Assembly: GCF_000151665.1 (NCBI RefSeq)
Contig: NW_013171815.1
Span: 571,153 to 635,152 of the forward strand
Origin: Blastocystis hominis
Taxonomy: Eukaryota; Sar; Bigyra; Opalinata; Blastocystidae
Length of the DNA stretch: 64,000 nucleotides
Direction of reading: 5' to 3'
This document shows, one piece after another, positions 1 through 11,614 of this stretch; the first letter of the stretch is position 1; each line of letters opens with the position of its first letter. Below the pieces are notes generated by a model, which was given only the letters and a program-made list of their open reading frames with translations, had not been told where the DNA came from and did no database searches. A program made the position numbers and the translations under genes.

Positions 1-1172
1 GAATTGTTTGTGAAAAACGGAAAAGTGCCGATTTTTGCCATTTTCAAAAAATCGATGGAAGAGAGTCAAGACGAGAAGATAAAAGCTTTGCAGAGTAAGA
101 TCGCGGTGTTAAAAGCTGTAAGATGCAAGAGGAGCTTGATTTTCCATAGGATCGGGATGAGTTGTATGAAAAGCTCGCAACTTCGAAGCAGGCGATTCAA
201 TCTCTCCATTCGGATATTGGGTATTGTAGATTTATGTTATTTGATTGAAGTCACATCATGGAGTTCATTATATCCAAACGTAAAGATTTGAGTTTTATCG
301 GTCCTGAATTCAGTTCTGTGCTGAGAGCGGATGATGAAGCAAAGATTCATGTGGAATTAAGACGTGTTAGTGAAGTCTAGGAGATCGAGTTCGAATATCC
401 AGAAATCCATAGTATAGTGTATAAAGACTTCCAGAAGGCAAGCGAAAATATTAGTGGAATTAATAAAAGGCGTCTTCGCGGAGTTGATCTCTTTAAAGAC
501 GTTTCTTGTCTATTCTTGGTGTGATGTTGCAGGTCAACAAGGAGTTAATTCAAAGTATATATCCAAAGATTGAGAATAAAGTGATGGAGGAGTTTTTAGA
601 TATTATGTGGAACCAAATGACTTTCTACGAGAAAAAGGTAGCCAGATTGTTTAGATGGGGAGCTAAGTGTATAGAATTGGATGGAGAAGCGCGTTGTGTA
701 TAGCACCCCAATCGAGCCTGCCTCGGAGGACACAAAACAGTCGCAGACAGAGCAGAAAGCGACGAACGAAGAAGTGGGCCATCGAGTAAAACGGAAAGAA
801 AAGAAGGAGGTGGACGAAGAAATGGAGGTGGAGAACAATGAGGATCAAAAGAACGAGCTCGAGGTGAAGAGTGAACAGAAAGAAGAGAATGAGCATGGAA
901 ATGAAGACGAACAGGAAGAGGAGAATGAGAATGAGAATGAGAATGAGAATGAAAACCAGCACGAGAATGAAAATGAAAATGAAAATGAAAATGAGAACGA
1001 GAATAAGAACGAGAACGAGAACGAGAATGAAAATGAAAATGGAAACGAAAACGAAATTGACAACCAACATGATAACGAAAACATAAATGAAAACCAACAC
1101 GAAAACGAAAACGAAAACGAAAACGTAAATGTAAACGAGAACGAGGAACAAGAGAATGAGAATCCTAATTAG
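1..1172 (+). CDS. Acidic coiled-coil protein with Asn/Glu-repeat tail (5' partial)
   Basis: The reading frame is open at the left edge, so the start lies outside the window. Removing five GT-AG introns of 32, 30, 33, 32 and 37 nt (the first is 118-149) gives a continuous frame of about 335 residues. The N-terminal half is charged and heptad-like, probably a coiled coil. From about nt 680 the protein becomes very acidic, and nt 915-1160 encode an almost pure Asn-Glu dipeptide run with occasional Gln-His, built on GAAAAT/GAGAAC hexamers. I do not recognise the family and assign no function. A TTTGTTTG poly(A)-type motif follows the TAG at 1170-1172. The last two splice sites are the least certain. 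Confidence 0.6.
860..1160 (+). repeat. Hexanucleotide repeat encoding (Asn-Glu)n
   Basis: Imperfect tandem GARAAY hexamers encode alternating Glu and Asn. The repeat also makes long open frames on the opposite strand (Phe/Val/Leu-rich), which are composition artefacts. Confidence 0.85.
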
Positions 1173-1236
1173 AAGAAACCGACTCATCTACCTAGTAGTT
1201 TGTTTGGTCGTGTTTGTCTCAAACAAAACAAAAGCT

Positions 1237-4069
1237 CTAGGAATTGGTCTCAAGAGCATCTTCATCATCCTCGGGAGCGATAAGATGGTAATTCTTCAAC
1301 GCATATCGCTTATAGTCGCGGAACTGTCCCTCAAAGCGGTTGATGTGATGTTTTTCATCGATCACGAACAGCGTATTGCACACCTCCTCCACCAAGTACT
1401 ACGCCTCACACCTCTCCTCGCTCCCCTACCTGGTCGTGCGTCACCACCACGATTCCTCCGTTGAACTCCTTCAGCGTCTTCACCAGCGCCTCGATCGTGT
1501 CCATGTCCAGATGGTTCGTCGGCTCGTCCAGCAGCAGAATGTGCGGCCGCTTGTACGAGATCGTCGCGAACACCACGCGCGACTTCTGCCCTCCGGACAG
1601 CGTCCCGATCGGCTGTACCGCCAACGCGCCGGTAATGCCGAACGAGCCCAGCAACGCTCGCAGCTCCTGCTCCTTCGCGAGGGGCGCCAGCTTCTGCATG
1701 TGCTGCAGCGGCGTGAGCACGTTTTCGAGCGCGTCCACGTGGTGCTGAGCGAAGTAGCCGATCTTGAGGTTGTGGTGGCGGTAGATCTCTCCCGCCTGGG
1801 GCTCCAGCGTGGAGTTCAGCACGCTGAGGAAGGTGGACTTGCCGATGCCGTTGGGTCCGAGCAGCGCGATGCGGCTGCCCATCTCGACTTGGAAGGTGAC
1901 GTTCTCGAAGATAGGCTTGTTCGTGCCCTCGTAGGTGAACGTCACGTTGGAGAGCTGCAGGATCGGTCCGTTGTACTGCGGGTGAAATATGTTCGATCAC
2001 GGAAGTACGTTGATGGGCTCGCAGGGCGCGATCGTGAACTTGACCGGAGGCTCTTGGTACTCCATCACGCTGCCCGCGCTTCGCTTTCCATTCACCCAGC
2101 CGCCGTCGTTGGCGTTGATGCTGCCCAGACGGACTCCCTACGCATCACACGCCCAATCCACATCCGACATGGAGCTGGCAGTTCCACTTCTTTCCGTCCA
2201 GCGTCTTCTCCAGACCGACCTTGTTCAGCTTGGACTCGCGCGAGCGAATCATTCCGCCCAAATCCGCCTTCTTCTACCCCTCACAATGCCCTCGTTCTCC
2301 CACGTTCTTTCGCTGCTGCTGCTGCAGCCGCGCGATCTGATCGCGGATGTCCTGCCGCTTCTCGTCGAGCTCCTCCTGCATCGCGGCCATCATCCTCCGA
2401 CGATCCTCCTTGGCCTTCATAAACGAGTTGTAGTCGCCCGGCCAGTACTTGAGATCGTGGTTGATGAACTCGATGATCTCTTCCGACACGCCGTTCAAGA
2501 ACTCGCGGTCGTGGCTCACGACGATCGTGGTTCGCGGGTAGTGTCGGATGTAGTCCTCCAGCCAGATGATGGCGTCCAGGTCCAGATGATTGGTCGGCTC
2601 GTCCAGAAGCAGGATATCGGGCTGGATGAACAGCGCGCAGGCGATGGCCACACGCATTCTCCAGCCTCCGCTGAGCATCTTGGTGGGCATCGTGAGCTGC
2701 TTGTCGGTGAACTCGAGACCCTTCAGAATCTCGCGAGCACGCTGCTCGGAAGTGTCGCTCTGGATGTCCTTTAAGCGATCGTCGATCTCCTGCAGACGCG
2801 TCACGATCGCCTCCACGCTGCTTCCCTTGCCCTTCTTCGCTTCCTCCGTGTCCGCACTCTCCAGTTTGGCGGTCAGCTCGTCGTGTTCCTACCCATCACG
2901 AGTGCAGCTCAACCCTCACAGCGAGCAGGTTTAATCGCTCCTTATCGCTGGTAATCACGGAGTCCAGCACGTTCACATCATTCCCCATCACTTCCTGCTT
3001 CACATGGAGAATCATCAGGTAATCAGGGAAGCCTAGAAACCACTCGATCGCCGCCCAATCCAATACCATCGATCATCGAACGAGCCATTCGGCTGAGAAG
3101 CGTCGATTTCCCAACGCCATTGCGACCCACCAAACCGTAATGTCTGCCTTCATGGAGACGGAGCGTGGCGGACGCCAGCAGCTCTTTGCCGTTGATAGCA
3201 ATGTTGACTCGTTTCAGATCGACGTTTCGATTGCGACCTAGGATGAACTCACACTCAGCTGGCGTACCGAGCGGACCACGACTGCGAGGAAGGAAAATGG
3301 TGTCCACCGAACGATCGTTATCTTCCCATTGACTGAGGAATTCGGCCTCTGTCAAAACCTTCTTCTCGGTCTTCTTCTTCTTCTTCTTCTCCTTCATCTC
3401 CACGACGAGTTCAGTTTGCTTGGTACGATCTTGGTGAACAAAAATCTCCCCCGCACTCTTCAGCTTGGAGGTATCCGCCTCCTCGATACCTTTCTTCTTG
3501 TTCTCCTCGGCAACTCGGCACAAAACAGTAACCAGATCATCCAAGGTCTTCTCAATCACCGCGGAATCGGTCGTCGCTTGCTCCAAAATAGATCCTAGCG
3601 ATAAAACAAAGACAGAGACACAAACGGAACATGGACCGCACCTGGTCCTGATTGATCTGAAGCGACTCGCTAAAATCACGCAACCCTCGTTCACAACGCC
3701 TGGATCTTACAGCTAGTAGTAGATGCTACTTTTGTGTGGCGATGGGAATTTTCGGATAAAACGGAAGAAGCACCTGCAAAGGAGTACATGTGTTTAAGTC
3801 TATCGTCAAGACTGGCAATGTGGCTGTACCTAAAGACTTCTCTTCTTTCACCTCCGCATTGCTGGAGCCGACAATACCCACAAGAGTTTTGGCTCGCGCA
3901 ATGCACTCGCGCATCGTTTTGCCTGGAACCTTCGCTGCGATTAGTCTGGATCATGACGAGACCAATAGGTAACGTACTTCCAGCGCTCTCTTCGATCCAT
4001 GGTAACAGGATATTGCACAAGTGCCTCATCTAACGCACGCTGTTGTTCTACTGTCCAAGACTCACTCAT
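1237..4069 (-). CDS. SANT domain fused to ABCF-type ATPase
   Basis: Eleven exons joined by ten introns of 30-34 nt give 839 residues in one frame. Residues about 4-60 form a SANT/Myb module like the C-terminal one of zuotin/DNAJC2: W-T-x-EQQ at the start, then RW-x-x-IA-x-x-VPGKT and C-I-A-R-A-K. A linker with a lysine-rich stretch follows, then two ABC cassettes: Walker [10 protein letters not shown], signature LSGGW and Walker [12 protein letters not shown] in the first; [14 protein letters not shown] and the same Walker B in the second. This is the GCN20/ABCF translation-factor family, which binds ribosomes and has no membrane domain. The start ATG (4067-4069) directly precedes the SANT domain. 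The join between SANT and ABCF rests on introns of 30, 30 and 31 nt. A TTTTGTTTG motif lies just past the stop. Confidence 0.85.
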
Positions 4070-4399
4070 AAAAGAAATATGTATATAGTCCTCTGTTTAG
4101 CAAGAAATTTCTGGGAAACTTCTTGCTCATTTCCCAAAACGTGCAAAGCTGGATGTCTTGCGTGGCGTGCACACTTTCGAAGAACCGACAGGTGTAAGTG
4201 GTGTGCAAAAGATGGCTGAATCGACGAAAATGCGAGTAAAGCCCTTCGGAGGCTCCCTGTAGTCGATTCGAATGTTCTACGGCAGCGTGTGATTCCAAAT
4301 GAGCGAACGTAGAATGTTCTAGAAACGGGGAAACCTTCTACGTTTCTTCTCTGGTTATCTCTCATTCTTTATCTTTAATTCGTGAGCTATTTTGTAAAT
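4070..4399. other. Divergent intergenic region, SANT-ABCF / mtHsp70
   Basis: A 330-nt gap between two head-to-head genes. Short open frames on the minus strand show no recognisable protein. It presumably holds both promoters, but I see no clear element. Confidence 0.6.
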
Positions 4400-6458
4400 A
4401 TGAGTTTTATTTCAAGAGTTGTGCGTTCTAGTCTGAGACCTACTCTTGCTGGTCTTGTGGGGGGTCCATTTGTTTGTTTAGTTTTAGGCTCGTTCACAGA
4501 TTCGTGCGATGGCTACTTCTGCCACCGACTACATCGTGGGTATTGATTTGGGTACTACTACTTCTTGCGTCGCTATCATGGAAGTAAGGGATATTTGGGA
4601 AAAGTGTGACGTGTAGGGTTCAAATACGCGTGTTATTGAGAACTCGGAGGGTGCCAGAACCACTCCTTCGGTTGTCGCTTTCTTAGATAATGGAGATCGT
4701 GTCGTCGGTATGGCCGCTAAGCGCCAGGCTGTGACGAACCCCAAGAACACCATCTACGCTGCGAAGCGTTTGATTGGTCGTTCCTACGACGATCCCGAAG
4801 TGGCCAAGATCAAAAAGCTGGTCCCCTACGAGATCATTAAGGGCGACAACGGAGATGCCTGGGTGTCTGCGCGTGGCCAGAAGATGTCTCCCTCGCAGAT
4901 CGGTTCCATGGTGCTGACAAAGATGAAGGAGACCGCGGAGAGCTTCCTGGGCTCCCCTGTGAAGAAGGCTGTGATCACTGTGCCTGCCTACTTCAACGAC
5001 TCGCAGCGTCAGGCTACGAAGGACGCTGGACGCATTGCCGGTCTGGATGTGCAGCGAATCATCAACGAGCCCACGGCCGCTTCGTTGGCTTACGGCTTGG
5101 ACAAGAAGGACGGTCAGGTGATCGCCATTTACGATCTCGGAGGCGGTACCTTCGATATTTCCCTCCTGGAGATCAGCGGAGGTGTGTTCGAGGTGAAGGC
5201 CACCAACGGAGATACCTTGCTGGGAGGAGAGGATTTCGATGAGGCGCTTCTGCAGCACCTGGTGAAGACCTTCAAGGCCGAGCAGGGTCTGGATCTCTCC
5301 AAGGACCCCATGGCCATGCAGCGTCTGCGTGAGGCCGCCGAGAAGGCGAAGCGCGAGCTGGATCACCTGAAGGAGACGGAGATCAACCTTCCGTACATCA
5401 CGGCCGACGCCTCGGGCCCGAAGCACATGCAGATCAAGATCTCGCGCGCGCAGTTCGAGAACCTGGTGGAGAACCTGGTGCAGCGCACGGTGGTGCCCTG
5501 CCAGAAGTGTCTGAAGGACGCGGGTCTGAGCAAGACGGACATCAACGAGGTGGTGCTGGTGGGAGGAATGTCCCGAATGCCCCGTGTGCAGCAGATGGTG
5601 CAGGAGTTCTTCGGCAAGGCCCCCAACAAGTCGGTGAACCCGGATGAAGTGGTCGCTATGGGAGCTGCCATCCAGGGCGGAGTGCTGAAGGGAGACGTGA
5701 AGGATATTCTGCTGCTGGATGTGACCCCGCTGTCGCTGGGTATCGAGACGCTGGGAGGTGTGTTCACCCGTCTGATCAACCGCAACACCACGATTCCCTC
5801 GAAGAAGAGCCAGGTGTTCTCGACCGCTGCGGATAACCAGACCGAGGTGACGGTGAAGGTGCTGCAGGGAGAGCGTGAGATGGCCGCGGACAACAAGCTG
5901 CTGGGCGAGTTCAACCTGGTGGGCATTCCGCCCGCTCCTCGTGGCGTGCCGCAGATCGAGGTGTCGTTCGATATTGATGCGAACGGTATCGTGAACGTGT
6001 CTGCGCGCGATAAGGGAACCGGCAAGGAGCAGTCCATCGTGATTCAGTCGTCGGGCGGCCTCTCGGAGGAGGAGATCCAGAACATGATTCGCGAGTCGGA
6101 GAGCTTCGCGGACGCCGATAAGAAGAAGAAGGAGATTATCGAGACTCGCAACGAGAGCGACAATCTGATCTACAACACGGAGAAGCAGCTGAAGGAGTAC
6201 GGAAAGAAGCTGGACGATGCCACCAAGCAGAACATCCAGAAGGCGCTGGATGAGCTGCGCGCCTCGACGCAGGGAGACGATATGGAGGCGATGAAGGCCA
6301 AGCTGGAGGAGGCCAAGAAGCAGGTCATGAGCATTGGAGAGCAGTTGTACAAGAACAAGGGACCCGAGGCTGCGGCTGGAGCGGATGCTTCTGCGAACGC
6401 CGGCGCGGAGAACAAGAAGGAGGACGTGGTGGACGCTGAGTTCACTGAGAAGCATTAA
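4400..6458 (+). CDS. Mitochondrial-type Hsp70 with targeting presequence
   Basis: Introns at 4457-4487 (31 nt) and 4584-4616 (33 nt) give 664 residues. The first exon encodes an Arg/Ser-rich amphipathic leader (starts [14 protein letters not shown]), absent from cytosolic Hsp70s and typical of organelle import. The ATPase domain has the phosphate-1 motif GIDLGTT and the phosphate-2 motif DLGGGTFD; the substrate-binding domain follows, and the C-terminus DVVDAEF is that of DnaK/mitochondrial Hsp70, not the EEVD of cytosolic forms. Its role is ATP-driven protein import and folding in the mitochondrion-related organelle. A TGTTTGTT motif lies at 6530-6537. The opposite strand carries a 590-codon open frame that is a codon-usage shadow. 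Confidence 0.97.
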
Positions 6459-6596
6459 TCATTATTATCACCATCATCATCGTGGGTTTGTTGTCTGTGG
6501 ATAAGAAAGATCATATTGTTTAGCTGTTTTGTTTGTTGGAATCAGTGAAATGAGGAAGGAAGGAAGGCATAGAGGGAAGGAAAGAAGAAAGGAGAA

Positions 6597-8073
6597 ATGA
6601 AGAAATGGGGGTTCCTCTTCATTCTTCTTTTCCAACTGTGTCATATTTTTTTCATGAAAGTCTATTCTACGGCAGAGGCAAAGGAACGAGCAGAACAGGT
6701 GGATCGTTCCTTGCCCAAGGGAATTAAGTTTTACAGATATGGAGATCGCACGACACAGATCATACGGTTCCTCATCGAAAACGACATGGACGTAGCGAAG
6801 ACCGTGGTAGCCATCAAGCAGACAGCACTGTTCCGGAAATATTGGCATGCAGATGAGATCAAGATCTCCGATGTGAAGAACGCCTTTGCAGAATGGGAAT
6901 GCTACCCAACAGGAGTGACAAAGAATGGCAAAATGGTGTGGTATATGAACTGCCATCAAACCACTGCTCCCAAAATTGAGGATTTTATGCTCGTATCCAT
7001 CTACATGATCGACGATATCCAAAAGCGACTCTACGAGGCGTGCAAGGAGAGGGGGATCCAAGAAGCTTATAAGGACTACTGCATTTGGATCAGCGACACT
7101 GCGGGGGTGTCTCTATCCGCTTTATCAGGCGAGATCCAAAAGGGTTGCATGGAAGTGTTTATTCGTCACTTCCCAGCGTTTATGAGTGCGAGCGATATTG
7201 AAATCAATGACGATCCAAACTATGTGCCTGCGCGTGGTTGGGACGATACAATAGTCTATAATCTGAATACCCCGTTCCTTCTTCGGTCGATCTGGAAGCT
7301 CTGCTCCTTCTTCTTGCCTTCCAGATGGGCATACATGGTGCAGTTACTAGGCTCCTCGCAGCTCCCCGCATCGATCGACAAGGCTTTGATTCCGCAGGAA
7401 TATGGAGGAACCTACGAAGGCTCATTTGAGACATGGATGGAGGAATGTGCTCGGATGAACGAGTGCTCGCTCGACGATCCTCCCCGAACGCTCGTGGATC
7501 AGCGAGTTTTGGACCAGTTTGGTCAAAACAATGGAATGATAGCCTCTTCCATTCCTGAGACCGAACTTCGTGGATGGATGTGGAAGCGGACGAACGTGGG
7601 CCACCGCTGGCACCACTACTATTTTGTGCTTCTAAAAGAGGGCCTGCTATACTACTTTGTGCGAACGGATGACATGAACGCTCAAAATGGGTAAATCAAT
7701 TGCGTGCTTATTCCCTAGATTTATGCTCGACAATTGCCGCATTGTAGTATGTGACCAGAAAGATGATCTGAAACGAGAAGGTGTTAACTCTATTATATTG
7801 GCAAACAACGTTCTAAAGTTTACCCAGCCTCCTCGTTTGGAGGGAACACAATTAGAGGAGACAAGGGGAGAAGAACAGCCTGGAGAAAATCATCGATACT
7901 GGTTTATCCTTCGCACTCCCTCTCGTGATTATGTGTTTGCCTGTAATACCCTATCTCAAAGATCGCAATGGATGTATTTCTTGCAAAAAGGGATCAGAAA
8001 TGCAGATTTAAGAGCATTAAGGGTACTGGATTTAAATAATAGTTTTGGTGTTTTTTCAACAAAAACGGATTGA
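6597..8073 (+). CDS. Sec14 (CRAL-TRIO) plus PH domain lipid-transfer protein
   Basis: One 28-nt intron (7691-7718) gives 482 residues. Residues about 20-290 resemble the Sec14/CRAL-TRIO fold: an N-terminal helical part, the lipid-pocket core around FRKYW and WISDTAGVS, and a late PxxYGG motif. Residues about 325-470 form a PH domain beginning ELRGWMWKR and ending near a conserved Trp in RSQWMYFLQKG. The likely role is phosphoinositide-linked lipid sensing or transfer at membranes. The first 19 residues are hydrophobic; since Sec14 proteins are cytosolic, the start may instead be the Met at 6654. Family assignment is firm; the cargo is unknown. Confidence 0.85.
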
Positions 8074-8079
8074 AACACA

Positions 8080-8101
8080 ATTGTAGAAATGACTCTACAA
8101 T
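8080..8101 (+). other. Perfect 8-bp inverted repeat in 3' region
   Basis: ATTGTAGA and TCTACAAT are separated by 6 nt, starting 6 nt after the stop codon of the Sec14/PH gene. It could form a small RNA hairpin; its function is unknown. Confidence 0.5.
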
Positions 8102-8171
8102 CTTAAAAGATATCATCGCGACGACACACACCATACATCAAAGCTTTTGATTTGTCATTATTTTTTTGTAA

Positions 8172-9379
8172 ATGAAATCTTTAACCTTTGTTTGTCTTAT
8201 TGCCTTGGCCCTGGCTATCGATAATGTGAGCTCCTTCCTTTTCGTTTTTAGCAATAGGGTTTGGGTCTTAAGCCTCAGATGGGTTTCAACACCTGGAACA
8301 AGTTCGGCTGCAACATCAACGAGAAGCTCGCGCGTGATACTGCCGACGCCATTGTTAATTCTGGACTCGACAAGCTCGGATATATTTACCTGAATCTGGA
8401 TGACTGCTGGCAGGTTGCCCGTGACAACAACAGCGTGATTGTTGAAGACGCCAACTTCCCCTCTGGAATGAAGGCTCTTGCTGACTACATCCACTCGAAG
8501 GGACTTCTGTTTGGTCTCTACTCGGATGCCGGATACAAGACCTGCGCTGGAAGACCCGGATCTCTGGGTTATGAGGAGATCGATGCGAAGACCTATGCCA
8601 AGTGGGAAGTCGATTATTTGAAGTACGATAACTGCAACACCGATGGTACCACCCCTGAGCATCGTTACCCGGTGATGACCAAGGCTCTTCAGAACTGCGG
8701 TCGTGACATTTTCTTCTCGATGTGTGAATGGGGCGTGGATGATCCTGCCAACTGGGCTCGCGCTGTGGGTAACAGCTGGAGAACCACCGGCGATATTCAG
8801 GACAACTGGGGCAGCATGATGAGCATCGCCCAGGCGAACGAGAAGCTGTGGCGCCGTGCGGGTCCTGGAGGCTGGAACGATCCGGATATGCTGGAGGTCG
8901 GCAACGGCGGCATGAACTACGAGGAGTACAAGACGCACTTCTCTCTGTGGTGCTTGATGAAGGCGCCTCTGCTGATTGGCTGCGATCTGACGAAGGCCTC
9001 GCAGGAAACGCTGGAGATTCTGAGCAACAAGGAGGCGATCGCTGTGAACCAGGACGGTCTGGGCGTGCAGGGCCATCGCGTGTGGTCCGACAAGGGAGGA
9101 AACAAGGAAGTGAACGGCGATGTGCCCGAGGGAGATCTGGAAGTGTGGGCGGGTCCTCTGATGAGCGGCCAGTTCGCCGTGATTCTGCTGAACCGCAGCG
9201 AGGAAGAGGCGGAGATCACCTTCCAGTTCGAGGATTGCGGACTGCGCAAGGATGACACGGCGATGATTCGCGATATCTGGGTGCATCAGGACATCACGAC
9301 GGCGCAGGGCAGCTACACGATGAAGGGCATTCCTCGCCATGGAGTGAAGTTCCTGATTCTGACTCCGATTATTAACTAA
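8172..9379 (+). CDS. Secreted alpha-galactosidase (GH27)
   Basis: A first exon encodes a signal peptide ([15 protein letters not shown]); a 32-nt intron (8226-8257) joins it to the catalytic domain, 391 residues in all. Family GH27 marks are present: [10 protein letters not shown] at the N-terminus, LDDCW, KYDNCN containing the nucleophile Asp, and the acid/base Asp region in [10 protein letters not shown], followed by GGWNDPDML. It should remove terminal alpha-galactose from glycans and glycolipids outside the cell or in lysosome-like compartments. For a gut organism, mucin or dietary oligosaccharides are plausible substrates (inference). TGTTTGTT lies at 9437-9444. Confidence 0.95.
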
Positions 9380-9436
9380 AGAACCATCTAAATGATTGCT
9401 TGACTGAGAATTAATGAGTGAATTCATTCATTGGAG

Positions 9437-9444
9437 TGTTTGTT
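9437..9444 (+). terminator. TGTTTGTT poly(A)-associated motif (alpha-galactosidase)
   Basis: An exact match to the octamer known downstream of Blastocystis poly(A) sites, 57 nt after the stop. Confidence 0.55.
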
Positions 9445-9595
9445 CACAAACAAAGGAAACAATGGAAGGATAGGAATCATGATTGATCCAAAGATAATGA
9501 AGAAGATTAAGAAGAAGAAGAAGAGAAGAGAAGAGAGATAAAGATGAAGATTCGTGAGGGAATGAAGACAACAGCGTTCGCTATGCGCGCAAGCT

Positions 9596-11495
9596 TTACT
9601 TGTTCGCATTGTCCGCGTTGCTCTCGGCGGGCGGCTCGATCTTCTGTCGCTTGGCGTCTCCCGAATCGTCCCTCTGCGACTGCTTTCGATGATGACGCCT
9701 CTTCTTTCCCTCGGGGAAAAGGAAATCGGGCAGCTGATTGACCTTGCTGGTGTTCTTCAGACACTACACGCCATCCCCTCCATTCGCCGCCCCTACAGTG
9801 ATCTTCACTTCGCCCTTCTCGCCTTTGCATTCCTATCACCCTCACGCCGCGCCTCTTCGTCCTACGCGCTGCAGATGGTTTTTAAACTGCCTCGTCGCCA
9901 GCGAGAGATCCAGCGGCTTGCCTTTCGCTGCCTCCAGCGGCGTAAACGCGATGTAAAACTGCTTGCACAGCGGGGAATCGGGCTGCACATAACTCGATCC
10001 CCTCTCCCTCACCACATCGAAGGAAGTCGGATAGACGTGGATCACGATCGACTTGTTCCCCTCGATCATCCGCGTGTATCGTCGAATCTGGCTCTCCACA
10101 AACCCGTACCAATTGTTGAACACCTCCGACGTCTTCGCGGACACTTCGATCTGAATGTAGTACTTGTACGACGTGAAAAACGGAAACTCCTTAAACAACG
10201 TCGCCCAGGTCTACACGTTTCCCCGTTTCCCCGTTTCTACGGTTTCTCCCTTTAAGATGGAGAGCGTGACGTCGCGAGCGCGCTTGAACTCCGCGACCAT
10301 CACATCGCGCGTGCTGGCCATCACGTTATACGTGGAGTTCTGCGACGGATAGCAGGGCGTCAAGATCGGGAACAGATCGTTCTGGCATCGCTCGTTCTCC
10401 TTGGGGTTCCACACGTCCTTGTCGTGGCCGAGCTCCGGGTTCAGCTGCACGTCTCTGACGAGGACGGGCTTCTGCCAGTCCCATTCGGCGAAGATGCGAA
10501 AGCAGTTGTAGAGAACGACGGAGGCGGTGGCGTTGGGGTAGAGCAGCGAGGCGTAGCAGCAGAGGAGCGCGCAGTTCACACCGCCGAGATATCCGGTGAC
10601 GTTTTTGTAGATGCCACGTTTCTGGAAGGAGAGTTAGGAGAGGGAAAAGATACTTGAGCGAACCAACGGAAGGCTTTCAAAACGAGGAGAAAAGTCTGGA
10701 GATGAAGAGCGAAAGAAGGGGAAACGTTGCGATTGGGAACGAGCTTGAGGATCGTGTCGGTGACACGGCGGCCGTTGAGGGAGCGGACGGTCTGGTCGTC
10801 GACGTTTCGGAGATTTTCGTCATCGAGGATGTCGAAGTTCTATGGAATGACGATTGATGGAGAAGAAAAAAACGCGTGGAAGACGCAATTGGTAGCGAGT
10901 GATGGGTGAGTAGGAGAGATCGATATCGATTCCTCCGTATTTCATTGTGATGATGGGGACAAATCTAGGAAGAGTGCGGAGAAACAAACATACGCAGTGT
11001 CAATCACGTTAACATCGGTAGCACAGGTTTCTTCCCCTTGTAATGCGGAAGAAACGACACTGAAAAATTCTTCACGGGTTACAGAGCCGGGGCCTACACA
11101 CATACTACATTTAAACAGATGAACAAGCCTACGTATCAATATCGGCCCATGGTTCATGAACCATCATTCGGAATGAACCAAACGTATAGAGACTTGCCAG
11201 TTCCTCGGGCTCCTGGTTGCTGTACAAATTCTGGGAATTACACGCAAGGAAGAGCTGTACTTTCGCCGTGAGAATTTTCTTCACACATTCTCGCAGAATA
11301 CTTTGAAGACTTTTCAACAACTCCTCACGATGGTCAATTTCGTTCTTTGATTCGTATAAACGGAGAGACCTATCCATGATGGATTCAAGGAGCGTGTGAC
11401 CTCAAATAATTCTCGAGGGCGACCGATTTTTCGATTTCTTCGGGAGTTGATGAATCGAGTGTAGCAGGAGTGATATTCGCTTCAATAATATTCAT
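9596..11495 (-). CDS. Nuclear poly(A) polymerase
   Basis: Nine introns of 28-34 nt give 539 residues. The nucleotidyltransferase domain has the motif FGSFRMMVHEPWADID with two catalytic Asp and a third in GGIDIDL. The central domain carries VRSLNGRRVTD and GGVNCALL, then PILTPCYPSQNSTYNV, all diagnostic of canonical eukaryotic PAP. The C-terminal RNA-binding domain contains FFTSYKYYI and WYGFVESQIRR, and a basic nuclear-localisation-like tail (GKKRRHHRKQ) closes the protein. It adds poly(A) tails to pre-mRNA 3' ends. In this organism that activity also completes stop codons of many genes, so the enzyme is central to correct translation termination. Confidence 0.95.
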
Positions 11496-11614
11496 GAGTT
11501 CGAAAACCGAAAATAGAAAGAATACCTTAACGAAAATAACCGCGAATCCCTAAATTAGGTTATTTAAAGACCGTGCATAGGTACTGCAACAACTAGCAAG
11601 GTATCCAGTTTCCT

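Noticed and set aside
663-1187. Val/Phe/Leu-rich frame that looks like a membrane protein, opposite the Asn-Glu repeat
   Set aside because: Reverse reading of GAAAAT hexamers gives hydrophobic dipeptides; no start context or splice support.
3726-3728. TAG ending a separate SANT-only gene
   Set aside because: A 30-nt GT-AG intron starts 1 nt before it (GTAGCATCTA...) and the next two joins lead in frame into the ABCF part.
4062-4298. 78-codon minus-strand frame before the SANT-ABCF gene
   Set aside because: Located in a divergent promoter region with no conserved motif.
4683-6455. 590-codon open frame on the strand opposite Hsp70
   Set aside because: Leu/His-rich with no motif; it arises because the highly expressed Hsp70 gene avoids codons whose reverse complements are stops.
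8138-9427. 429-codon open frame opposite alpha-galactosidase
   Set aside because: Same codon-bias effect, no recognisable domain.
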